A stretch of DNA of 64,000 bases. Origin: Procambarus clarkii (lineage: Eukaryota > Arthropoda > Malacostraca > Decapoda > Cambaridae). The DNA lies in NCBI RefSeq assembly GCF_040958095.1, contig NC_091228.1, forward strand, positions 9,436,340 to 9,500,339, given 5' to 3'. This document shows positions 46,511 through 56,185 of this stretch, piece by piece (position 1 is the first letter of the stretch; every line of letters starts with the position of its first letter). Under the pieces are notes generated by a model. The model had not been told where the DNA came from, made no database searches, and worked only from the letters and a program-made list of their open reading frames with translations. The position numbers and the translations under genes are program-made.

Positions 46511-47334
46511 GTGCTCAGTACACGACCATGAAAGGCTGGATGGAACATGTTGAGGACCTCCCCAGACCAGCGGCCACACACGCGGTGTAACTCTTCTTCC
46601 AGGCGGTATTTTTGCTGACTGTATTATAGCGCTACTTTTACTAATTTCGACCTGTGTATTTTCACATATAGTTTCAATAGTTTGATTTTCACATTCAGAA
46701 TTCATGGTATATAAAAAAATAAGGATATATTATGGCAAAAAAAAAAATGACCGCAGGTGTGTTGACTCAAGAGCATAATCCCTCCTCTCCTGAACGTCAC
46801 AATGTTAATGGAGCGCTTCGTCTCCCACAAACAACGCTCCTGCCATGTGTGTGTCAAATGATTCTGACAAGAAGCAGCAGTAGATGTCCACTAATAATTT
46901 TAATTTTATAACATTTTAATATATAAAATACTATTTACATATACAGTAGTATATTTCATAGCAATGACGTTTTATTTCTGTCTTGGCCGTCAACAGGCCG
47001 TCGGCAGTTCGCAGGTATAAAGAGGTTGAAGAACGCACCTTTAGAGCGCAGGCGGGGAGAAATACATAATAATTTACACTTGTAAAATATCAGAGGGTCT
47101 GGTTCCAACTAATATTTAAATATTAATGTTTTCCCTCTAATATATTATTTTCCCTCTAATAATATTATTCCTCGAATATTTTCTTCGAGAATTTTCTCGA
47201 AGTAAAACTAACTAATCTCAGTAAGTCATATGAGCACAGACGTGGTGTCCAGAGTAGGGATAGTGATTCCACAGAACCCTGCCCCACAGTTCCCAGAAAT
47301 CAGGTAATTGAGCATTATTCTGAAACGTCGACAT
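46511..47334. other. Intronic sequence, nothing recognised
   Basis: AT-rich. It contains an A-run near 46,738 and no repeat family or coding segment that could be recognised. Confidence 0.5.
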
Positions 47335-47545
47335 CCCTTGGTGAGTCTCTAGGGGAGTCCCGGTGAGTCCCTGGAGAGTCCCTAAGAGGGTCCCTGGGAG
47401 TCCCCTAGGAGGTCCCTGGGGAGTCCCCTAGGAGGTCCTCTGGGGAGTCCCCTAGCAGGTCCCTGGGGAGTCCCTAGGAGATCCCTGGGAAGTCCCCTAG
47501 GATGGTCCCTGGAGAGTCCCCCTAGGAGGTCCCTGGGGAGTCCCT
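47335..47545. repeat. Short tandem repeat, about 20-22 bp unit
   Basis: Units of the type CCCTAGGAGGTCCCTGGGG with AGTC linkers, about 9 imperfect copies. Many contain the palindrome CCCTAGG/CCTAGGG. Confidence 0.85.
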
Positions 47546-47714
47546 GGCTCCTGGGGAGGATGATAACAACGATGTCTTATGATGACGCCAAGTGAGGCGC
47601 TCTGCCAGGACATAAAGAGCACAAACTTTCTGGACACTTATTCCAGAACATTGTATACAGCTGCTTGTGAGAAGAATGTGGGTTACATCCGAAAATTTGG
47701 TTTGTAATGCATTT

Positions 47715-47982
47715 ATCTTGGTTATCTTGAGGTTTATCTTGAGATTATTTCGGGGCTTTTTAGTGTCCCCGCGGCCCGATCCTCGACCATGCCTCCACCC
47801 CCAGGAAGCAGCCCGTGACAGCTGACTAACTCCCAGGTACCTATTTACTGCTAGGTAACAGGGGCATTCAGGATGAAAGAAACTTTGCCCATTTGTTTCT
47901 GCCTCGTGCGGGAATCGAAACCCGCGCCACAGAATTACGAGTCCTTGCGCTGCTATCCACCAGGCTACGAGGCCCCTTTACA
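47715..47982 (-). mobile_element. tRNA-Thr-type SINE, antisense
   Basis: Same family as 11,851-12,155: the tRNA-like head (about 47,906-47,978) and the CTAGCAGTAAATAGGTACC body are shared. It differs in the 3' part, which here runs through CCAGGAAGCAGCCCGTGAC into CCGCGGCCCGATCCTCGAC and ends in TTATCTTGAG repeats. The tail differs from the LINE-like tail of the other copy, so this is a different subfamily. Confidence 0.85.
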
Positions 47983-48334
47983 CGTGCATTGTGTCTTCAC
48001 TTTCATTGAAGCACTGTGGCTTTTTGGTAAGTTTCTCCAAAAATATAATATATTTATGAAGAAATTCATGCATGTAATATTTCTCGTATATTCAAGAAAT
48101 TTGCACGTAGAATGACAGTTCAGATAATCTTGAAGTTAAAGGTTTGGTTAATATAAACAAGGAAAGCTTAGTAAGAAAACTGCTAGCAATTTCTGAAGGT
48201 TATTTGTGCATCCTTAAAGTGGGGAAGTTGAACGACTCGCAGCAGGCAAATGTTGCAAACGTCTATCATTATCTTAAACAAATTATCCTTACTGAGTAGA
48301 CTTACTAAAAAGCAAATATAATCCTTATACAGAC
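47983..48334. other. A2M intron 3' of exon c, no feature recognised
   Basis: AT-rich intronic sequence between the SINE and the donor of exon c. No repeat or coding segment stands out. Confidence 0.5.
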
Positions 48335-48517
48335 CTTGACCTTGGGAGATGCAAGTTGGAGGAATGTTGATATTGATGTTGACGACTCCCCTGATGGTGT
48401 TGGGGAGGGGAGGGGGGAGAGGCCTCCACCAGGTGCTCCACACTGATGGGCAGCTCCCCGCTGGTCAGCTGGTACTCCTGGCTGCCCTGGTACTGGACCT
48501 TCCCGCGAGACACATAC
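48335..48517 (-). CDS. A2M: A2M exon c
   Basis: Acceptor TTACTTCAG precedes base 48,517 and donor GTCTGT follows base 48,335. It reads VSRGKVQYQGSQEYQLTSGE and then LPISVEHLVEAS, a good match to the fifth macroglobulin domain. Later pieces TIRGVVNINI and ASPKVK are in other frames. Three one-base surpluses are inferred: near 48,515, in the six-G run 48,412-48,417, and at AA 48,353-48,354. Removing them gives 180 bp (60 codons), which restores phase 0 on both sides. The partial copies in the adjoining array lack the first surplus base. Upstream lies the array of acceptor copies. Confidence 0.85.
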
Positions 48518-49553
48518 CTGAAGTAATAGTAGAATGTTAGACCCCACTGGTCAGCTGGTGCTCCTGGCTGCTCTGATACTGGACCTTCCTGCGAGACACA
48601 ACCTGAAGTAATAGTAGAGTGTTAGGCCCCGCTGGTCAGCTGGTTGCTCCTGGTTGCCCTGGTACTGGACCTTCCTGCAAGACACAACCTGAAGTAATAG
48701 TAGAGTGTTAGGCCCCGCTGGTCAGCTGGTACTCCTGGCTGCTCTGGGTACGGGACCTTTCCCGCGAGAACACAACCTGAAGTAATAGTAGAGTGTTAGG
48801 CCCCGTCTGGTCAGATGGTACTCCTGGCTGCTCTGGTACTGGACCTTCCTGCAAGACCAACCTGAAGTAATAGTAGAGTGTTAGGCCCCGCTGGTCAGCT
48901 GGTATCTCCTGGCTGCCCTGGTACTGGGACCTTTCCCGCGAGACACAACCTGAAGTAATAGTAGAGTGTTAGGCCCCGCTGGTCAGCTGGTACTCCTGGC
49001 TGCCCTGGTACGGGACCTTCCCGCGAGACACAACCTGAAGTAATAGTAGAGTGTTAGGCCCCGCTGGTCAGCTGGTACTCCTGGCTGCTCTGGTACTGGA
49101 CCTTCCTGCGAGACACAACCTGAAGTAATAGTAGAGTGTTAGGCCCCGCTGGTCAGCTGGTACTCCTGGCTGCCTCTGGTACTGGACCTTCCCGCGAGAC
49201 ACAACCTGAAGTAATAGTAGAGTGTTAGGCCCCGTTGGTCAGCTGGTACTCCTGGCTGCCCTGGTACTGGACCTTCCCGCGAGACACAACCTGAAGTAAT
49301 AGTAGAGTGTTAGGCCCCGCTGGTCAGCTGGTACTCCTGGCTGCCCTGGTACGGGACCTTCCCGCGAGACACAACCTGAAGTAATAGTAGAGTGTTAGGC
49401 CCCGCTGGTCAGCTGGTACTCCTGGCTGCCCTGGTACTGGACCTTCCCGCGAGACACAACCTGAAGTAATAGTAGAGTGTTAGGCCCCGCTGGTCAGCTG
49501 GTACTCCTGGCTGCCCTGGTACTGGACCTTCCTGCGAGACACAACCTGACGCA
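48518..49553 (-). repeat. 85-bp tandem array of A2M splice acceptor plus exon start, 12 copies
   Basis: Read on the minus strand each unit is 24 intronic bases (CCTAACACTCTACTATTACT plus TCAG) followed by 61 exonic bases that equal the start of exon c, up to ACCAGCGGGG. A CTAAC branch-point-like motif, pyrimidine-rich stretch and AG acceptor are kept in nearly every unit. Twelve partial exon starts precede the full exon. The outermost copy, at about 49,549, has a different intron flank (CTTGCGTCAG) and may be the original acceptor context. No unit has an obvious strong donor. Read in frame, each partial exon meets TAA in the next unit's CTAAC. Confidence 0.9.
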
Positions 49554-49669
49554 AGCAAGTAGCTTCGTATGCAGGTCTAATGGTCAATGAGAATTTTAAG
49601 TTGTATATTTCATTAAACAAATTTTATATCTAACATTCATTAGAACTCTTCCAGCTAAACAATTGAGGA

Positions 49670-49800
49670 TCCCGGGGTAAGCCCCAGCCAGGACAGAAAT
49701 GGTTTGGTATGGTTCCTTTCACCTGATGACTCTGTTCACCTAGCAGTAAATAAGTATCTGGGAGTTAGGTAACTGTGGGGGTTGCATCCTGGTGAGGGTC
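49670..49800 (+). mobile_element. SINE body fragment
   Basis: CACCTAGCAGTAAATAAGTA followed by CTGGGAGTTAGGTAACTGTG matches the body of the Thr-SINE family (11,960-12,005) in plus orientation. The tRNA-like head is missing or unrecognisable. Confidence 0.65.
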
Positions 49801-50467
49801 AGCAGGGTCAAAACCCCCCAACATGGGTGGTGAATATTGCCGGAACAGAGGCGGACTTTTTATTAAGAAACAAACCAGTTACTGCAAGGAGTGGATGGCC
49901 AACAGGCTGTAGTGGATATATGGGCCTGCGGCCTGCTACAAGGAAAAGCATGTTGGATGAAATTTTTTAAATAATTAATAATTGTACTGAGTAAACAAAA
50001 TAAATATAATGTTAGTTATACTAATTGTGTTATTTTTTTCCCATTTTAAGTCAAGTGTATTCATGCCAAAAAAGTATATTTTACCTCTCTATAACAATCC
50101 CCTCGAGCATATAACTTGCATGGCTGGTTCATTCAGTTTTACTCATTTCCCTCTGCTAAGTAATTAAATTGATTTATGGCCACAATACTTATGAGTTCAC
50201 ATACTTTGTAATTACAGTAACATCAAAAATCACTTTAGGATCATGTACTATTACTAAAAGAGTAAAACTATATTGAACAAATGTTGCCATTGAACCTTAC
50301 GATACTCAGAGTTAATGAGATACTTTGCCACTAATAACCTATGGAGCTCAGATCTATTGTGCAGTGTTAATACTTAATTTATGATCATTACGAACAAACA
50401 CGAAGGCACCAATTTCCTTGAGCATAACACATGTCAGGTAGACAGCGTTAAATTTCCTTACAATTAC
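49801..50467. other. A2M intron, no feature recognised
   Basis: AT-rich sequence between the SINE fragment and the donor of exon b. A 62-codon frame at 49,782-49,970 overlaps the SINE and is not credible as a gene. Confidence 0.5.
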
Positions 50468-50670
50468 CTGGACAGTAAAGATGGCGGAGGTCTGGTCGGA
50501 GGCGGAGAAGAGGACTGGCAGGAGGTGGTCTTGGGCCTCTCCAGGCACACACTTGAGCTTGCCTCCGGGGCATGGATCAACAGCGACGAGTTAGAGGGAG
50601 AGAATGAGTGCTCCAGGGTCTTCGAGAACTCTGACTGATGCATATTCGCCCGGGAGTTCAGGGCCTTTAT
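50468..50670 (-). CDS. A2M: A2M exon b
   Basis: Acceptor CTCCTCAG precedes base 50,670 and donor GTAATT follows base 50,468. It reads IKALNSRANMHQSEFSKTLE and then HSFSPSNSSLLIHAPE. One base later the frame moves to GKLKCVPGEAQDHLLPVLFS and ASDQTSAIFTVQ. The F-S-P-S segment and the cysteine before the G-E turn match the A2M family. A single missing G at the GG pair near 50,562-50,563 explains the shift. The exon is 203 bp; 204 would be 68 codons in phase 0 on both sides. Sequon NSS is present, consistent with a secreted glycoprotein. Confidence 0.87.
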
Positions 50671-50924
50671 CTGAGGAGAGTTAAACACACTTTAGCATAC
50701 TACACAATGATCACTAAATCCTTTTGGAAAAGTCAAACCCAGTGTACTCAAGCTTGCTCTCACTTTTTGGTGTTATCTGGTAAATTTCAGTAGGTTAACA
50801 AGCCTTAGGTAATTGCATGAAGCCTCCGAGACCCACCCTCCGAGGCCCACTGTTGCACGAAGCCTCCGAGGCCCACACCCCGAGGCCCAGCCTTACCTAG
50901 CAAAAAGGAAACTCAGTCTGGCTG
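50671..50924. other. A2M intron with short GC-rich duplication
   Basis: It contains a repeated GAAGCCTCCGAG(A/G)CCCAC motif (50,819-50,890, three partial copies). Nothing else was recognised. Confidence 0.5.
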
Positions 50925-51100
50925 TCTACGAGGTGCAGGAGCAAGGGAGGAAAGGTATCAGGGGAAAGCGCAACCCATTTTATTATGACTATATAACACT
51001 GGGAAGTGGTCAGCATAAGGATTTGGGATGGGACGGGAGGGTGGGGAGGGGAGGGAAGAATGATGCCCAACCAACTTGGACGGTCGAGTGAGCTGCCTGA
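50925..51100 (-). mobile_element. Possible SINE remnant
   Basis: The stretch with AAGGATTTGGGATGGGACGG and CAACTTGGACGGTCGAG resembles, from memory, a dispersed decapod repeat with a tRNA-like segment near GACGGTCG. The tRNA-like part is too decayed here to fold. Confidence 0.4.
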
Positions 51101-52261
51101 AAAAAATGGTAACCCCGAGGAAAACATCCCTTCGGCGACCCGTGATCGATGAACCTTGGTCAACCTATTGATTTCACTGCACCAACATCAAAGTAGTTAG
51201 TAACCCACCATTTGGTTTGTAATGCACTTACACGTTCATTGGGTCTTCACTTTCTTCACAAAAAGCCGCAGAGTTCAGGGCAGACTTACACTCCCAGAAT
51301 AAAGTATTACACGTCTCCAAGTACAACAAGCATATGCTTGGCACGAGACCACAGACAGTATTCAGCCGGGCTTCTTAACCACGAGCCAGACTGTTACAGG
51401 AGAACCTACAGGGTGTTCCGAGGCGCCACCAGCGAAGCCCGATGGAGCCACACAGATCCCAGCACACAAAGTAGCTGCTACGAGGGTGTGATATCCCCGG
51501 TGACCTGAACTTTTTGTGAAGTATTTTTTGGCTGGAAAGTAGGGACGTGGAGGGATGGAATCATTACACATTGATGACACTCGTCCCACATGCCGGAAAA
51601 AGAAGTTACCGACAACGTTTTGGTCCGTCCACATCCTCATTTCTTTTCAGACGTGTGAGATGGACGTCACATTTTCATACAGTTATTGTGATTTTTTACA
51701 TTAAATTATGAAGTTTATAAAGTCATCCTATTTAAGAGTGGAAGAAAATTATTTTTTTTGAGGTTTGGACCCTAAGACTATTTTTACCATATTCTTTAAA
51801 GTTTTATTTGCATGCTCTTATTTACTCTGGCTCTCATATGGATGTATGACAGTCTGATACCCGCATTATAAAGGTAAACTCTACTTTAAGCTCTATAGAA
51901 AAAGCTGCAGATGGCAAGGAGGACGGCCATGAGTGTCCAGGAACTCCTAATAGCATACAACAATCCTGGGCTGTGCATCTCTGCCAGTTCTTGCAGTCAT
52001 TTGCAATAATCCAAACGTTTTGGAAACAAAACAGCAGTTGAGTATAACCTTGAACAGGTGGGCAGAAGCTTTGCCGGTGACCGAAGCTGCAATACCAAAA
52101 GCCGAGCACTCATGGAAAGATCAACCGGCTATCAATAGTCAAACTCTCACATTCAGAGAACATATAGAACAGCACACAAGACGGTGAAAAGCGGTCTTAG
52201 AAACCTGGTACACAGTAACAACTACACTTTAAGAAAATGTTCCAAGAAACCGAGAGTGAAT
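51101..52261. other. A2M intron, no gene recognised
   Basis: Contains CAACGTTTTGGTCCGTCC near 51,616, similar to the repeat at 54,940. No coding domain. A 98-codon frame at 51,212-51,508 has no recognisable features. Confidence 0.45.
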
Positions 52262-53305
52262 GGTAGCACACAACGAGCAACACAACTACCGTGAACCACC
52301 AGCCGCAGTAACGAGCATCACAACTACCGTGAACCACCAGCACCGAAGTAACGAGCAACACAACTACCGTGAACCACCAGCACCGAAGTAACGAGGCAAC
52401 ACAACTACCGTGAGCCACCAGCACCGAAGTAACGAGGCATCACAACTACCGTGAACCACCAGCACGAAGTAACGAGCACAACTACCGTCCCCCCCAGAGG
52501 CAATCACAACTACCGTGAACCACCAGCACAGAAGTAACGAGCAACACAACTACCGTGAACCACCAGCACGAAGTAACGAGGCATCACAACTACCGTGAAC
52601 CACCAGCACAGAAGTAACGAGGCAACACAACTACCGTGAACCACCAGCACAGAAGTAACGAGCAACACAACTACCGTGAACCACCAGCACCGAAGTAACG
52701 AGGCAACACAACTACCGTGAACCACCAGCACAGAAGTAACGAGCATCACAACTACCGTGAACCACCAGCACAGAAGTAACGAGCAACACAACTACCGTGA
52801 ACCACCAGCACGAAGTAACGAGGCAACACAACTACGTGAACCACCAGCACGAAGTAACGAGCATCACAACTACCGTGAACCACCAGCACAGAAGTAACGA
52901 GCATCACAACTACCGTGAACCACCAGCACAGAAGTAACGAGAACACACAACTACCGAGTGAACCACCAGCACAGAAGTAACGAGCAACAAACTACCGTGA
53001 ACCACCAGCACAGAAGTAACGAGCATCACAACTACCGTGAACCACCAGCACCGAAGTAACGAGCATCACAACTACGTGAACCACAGCACAGAAGTAACGA
53101 GCATCACAACTACCGTGAACCACCAGCACAGAAGTAAACGAGCACACAACTACCGTGAACCACCAAAGACAGAAGTAACGAGCATCACACACAATACCGT
53201 GAACCACAGCACAGAAGTAACGAGCAACACAACTACCGTGAACCACCAGCACGAAGTAACGAGGCAACACAACTACCGTGAAACACCGGCACAGAGGTAA
53301 CGAGC
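52262..53305. repeat. 40-bp minisatellite, about 26 copies
   Basis: Tandem units with core CTACCGTGAACCACCAGCAC, then (A/C)GAAGTAACGAG and CAACACAA or CATCACAA. Many units differ by one-base gains and losses (CACGAAG versus CACAGAAG, GAGCA versus GAGGCA). Confidence 0.95.
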
Positions 53306-54112
53306 ACAAGCTCAGAAGTCAAGATTCAATATGTGTCAACACAGAACTAACGAACACAGTAATATATGGGACTGCACAAGGCATGTTGTCCCATGTGAGG
53401 CAGCTCTTATTATGCTACACAACTCGTCCATCATGTTTATATTCATTGATCCCACTTGTATTTTATTATAAGTAATATCTTTTATAAATCAACAAATCTA
53501 TTCTCAAACCTGTATTTACCAGGCCTTTACTGAATCTAAACGTCCAGTTTGTACCCATTGTTTCGTGCTTTACTTTGTCTTCCTATAAACTATGAGTTCC
53601 GTCCTCTCCCTTGTTCTGCAATCAATATACAGAGTATTTGAACCTCTTCTTCTTCCCACTGTTGATACTCGTCCCTCTCCTGGTTTGGCTATGTTGATGA
53701 CAGTTGTTCTATGGGCTCATAACCGTCTTTTTCTAGCCTTCCTCTCCTCTTAACAATCTGGCTCCTCCCTATCAATTTCTAAGTATAATTGTAATCTAAT
53801 TCCATTCCTCCTGTCCAGACGTTCAAGTTCACAGCTCTGTGTCCGGTTTGTCTTTCTCTGTGTGCCGCAATTTTAAGCACAATGGTACATATATTTACTT
53901 CATTTCCTACCATCCACTTTCTCAAGAAAAGTGTTCTTGTCTCTCTTCCTCCACGTCCAACACATCAGTGACCTTCAGTTTTTATTCTGAAATTTCTATT
54001 ATTTACAAGTCTTTCTCTCGCCTTGGTTACCTTTTACATTTTATCAACTTTGCCTATTATCAAGCTAAAGGAAATTTCTTTCATCTTAAACCTGTTTCAA
54101 CACTAGTAGTAC
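53306..54112. other. A2M intron, no feature recognised
   Basis: Pyrimidine-rich sequence on the plus strand with short incidental frames. It ends at the target duplication of the small retroposon. Confidence 0.5.
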
Positions 54113-54190
54113 AGTCCACTACGGGCTCACCATAGCCCGTGCTACTTGGAACTTTTTGTTCCGAGTAGCAAATCTTTAACAACAACAACA
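54113..54190 (+). mobile_element. Tiny retroposon (about 78 bp) with two hairpins and (AAC)n tail
   Basis: It is flanked by a perfect 11-bp direct repeat, ACTAGTAGTAC (54,102-54,112 and 54,192-54,202). Inside, ACGGGCT pairs with AGCCCGT around six bases. GCTACTTGGAAC pairs with GTTCCGAGTAGC around five T (one T-G pair). The element ends AATCTTTAAC(AAC)n. Target duplication plus a simple tail indicate insertion by target-primed reverse transcription. The sequence looks familiar from decapod genomes, but the family name is not known to me. Confidence 0.75.
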
Positions 54191-54377
54191 AACTAGTAGT
54201 ACTATGTTCTGCCTTCCTTTCATATCTGAGCTAAAAAAAAATATCACTAATACCCTCCGTCCTCTTGATGTAAAGCTCACCTGTCAACAAAAATTAAGTG
54301 TTGTTAAAAGTGCTTCAGACTTTTACTGTAAAGTTATGTTGAGAAACTGAACAACACTTGGAATTTATATTAGAAAC

Positions 54378-54660
54378 TATAATAATAATTGTTTACTGAC
54401 TAAACGTTATAATAATTATTGTTTACTGACTAAACGTTATAATAATAATTGTTTACTGACTAAACGTTATAATAATAATTGTTTACTGACTAAACGTTAT
54501 AATAATAATTGTTTACTGACTAAACGTTATAATAATAATTGTTTACTGACTAAACGTTATAATAATAATTGTTTACTGACTAAACGTTATAATAATAATT
54601 GTTTACTGACTAAACGTTATAATAATAATTGTTTACTGACTAAACATTATAATAATAATT
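54378..54660. repeat. 30-bp minisatellite, about 9 copies
   Basis: Units contain TTGTTTACTGACTAAACG followed by TTATAATAATAA. It lies about 20 bases downstream of exon a, so it begins almost at its donor. Confidence 0.95.
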
Positions 54661-54679
54661 AAGTCAAGAAGACACTTAC

Positions 54680-54823
54680 GTAAACTCTCTTGGTGTTGTA
54701 GACTGGCAAGACTGTTGTGAAGAGACCATCTGGTGCTGTGGTCATGTTGGTGCAGCGACCAGCTGCACACACCTCCATGGGGACACCACCTGCCGGAGTG
54801 CCGTCTGGCTTCTCAGCCCTCAC
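54680..54823 (-). CDS. A2M: A2M exon a
   Basis: Acceptor TGTTGCAG precedes base 54,823 and donor GTAAGT follows base 54,680. It is 144 bp, 48 codons, phase 0 at both ends, with no frame problem. It reads VRAEKPDGTPAGGVPMEVCA, then GRCTNMTTAPDGLFTTVLP and ends TKRVY. The P-D-G-x-P-x-x-G-V-P turn followed by a cysteine pair is typical of the fourth macroglobulin domain. NMT is a glycosylation sequon. This is the most 5' exon of the gene seen in the window. Confidence 0.87.
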
Positions 54824-54867
54824 CTGCAACATGTTAAAGAAGTTCTGGAGGTTTAGATATTATGCAG

Positions 54868-54999
54868 ACAAGGAGTCACAATAACGTGGTTGAAATATGT
54901 TGACCAAACCCCCTCACTAGAAAGTGAAGGGACGACGACGTTTCGGTCCATCCTGGACCATTCTCAAGTCGATTGTGAAGAGACCATCACAATCGACTT
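54868..54999. repeat. Dispersed repeat with CGACGACGTTTCGG motif
   Basis: AGTCACAATAACGTGG through GACGACGACGTTTCGGTCC and CTGGACCATTCTCAAG resembles a repeat common in decapod genomes (recalled, not searched). It ends in a perfect 12-bp inverted repeat, AAGTCGATTGTG with CACAATCGACTT (54,966-54,999). Confidence 0.5.
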
Positions 55000-56185
55000 T
55001 ACATATTAATTTTATTAAGTTAACAGTATCTTAGATGCCGTCACTGGCATCTCTGATGACTAGCTTAGTCCTGGAAGACTGTAGGTTGCCAGGACAGTGT
55101 TCTGCTGTATGGCTTAACACCATATATTTTTTAAGTTTGTATTTTACACGCGATAGATTATTTGGCCTTGGAATTGTAAACAAGTTGATACTTGATGAGT
55201 CAGTAAGATCACAAAGTATCTAGGAAAATCGACACAGAACTTGAAGTAAGAGTTACCAAGTATATACAATAATTACCATCTCCTGTTGAGTTATCACAAT
55301 GATCTGTATTTTAACGTAACATAATTAACAATTAACGCTTATCCTAGGTAAAATAACAGTGAATAATGGCTGATTGCTATGTAAGTATGTATGAAAAAGG
55401 CACCAATTCTCGAAGACTGTTCTGCACGCCTGTGGGCTGAACAGTAAAACACTCCTGGATATTGTTCATGATGCAAATGTGCAAAAACAAAACAAAAAAC
55501 AAGACGATTGAAGTAAACAAAATAAAATTTGCTATGGATTTTATTGAGGGACAAGACACACGAGGTACATTTGTAAACAAGATTTCCAATAATTTTTAAA
55601 ATCAGCCTGGACAATAAGGCAGGTGTGTCCCATTAGTGTACACGAGTTATGAGTGTGATCGATATGCCACCCCAGCAAACACAAATCATCTAGAAAACGT
55701 TCGTCTATCTCTTCCCATAGGCGTGGGAATGATTTGCATTGAGAATGGTGCAGGAGAGCCTTTGAGAAGCTTTTAATCAAAAAATCCAAACACAAAGGTT
55801 TTATAATAAATTATTTTTCTACAACTATTTTGTTCCTAATGTATTACAAATAGTTTTTACATGTTTAAATATAAAATTTATGGTGTTTTTTTTGTAAAAT
55901 TCATTAATAAATTGTGAATGATATTTATTGGCTCAGTGAAACGTTCAAAATCCATTTAGTTATAATATGATCAGAAAAAAAGAGTTTTCCAAATATTCTA
56001 AAAATCGCTCTTTTTAACACAATTTGACTCCTTATGCTTTCCACTAAACACTAATATCATGTTTAAATATATAATTTATGCATTATTCCCTAAGATAATT
56101 TATATAAATTATAAAAGTTGCTGGAAAGTGGTGTGAAAGAATCTGAAAACGTTTTGTTGTCTTATATTGGCGTGTTCTTATTAAC
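55000..56185. other. Sequence upstream of exon a, one unassigned ORF
   Basis: An 84-codon minus-strand frame (55,541-55,795) reads KSFPRLWEEIDERFLDDLCL and is followed by CAATAAAA near 55,543-55,550. It could be the end of an unidentified retroelement gene. No A2M-like segment was found. The rest is AT-rich and without recognised features. Confidence 0.4.

Larger units (their letters stand above)
33742..54823 (-). other. A2M: Alpha-2-macroglobulin gene, five central exons
   Basis: Five minus-strand exons encode consecutive pieces of an A2M-family protein. A2M proteins are large secreted protease traps in plasma or haemolymph. A protease cuts the bait region, a thioester reacts, and the cage closes. 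The exons cover roughly the fourth to sixth macroglobulin domains, ending just before the bait region. All acceptors are AG and all donors GT. Phases are 0/0 for a-b, b-c and c-d, and 1 for d-e. Introns are about 4.0, 2.0, 14.0 and 0.2 kb, the 14-kb one being enlarged by a Gypsy insertion. The N-terminal exons should lie above 54,823 and the bait, thioester and receptor-binding exons below 33,742; neither set was found. Confidence 0.85.
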
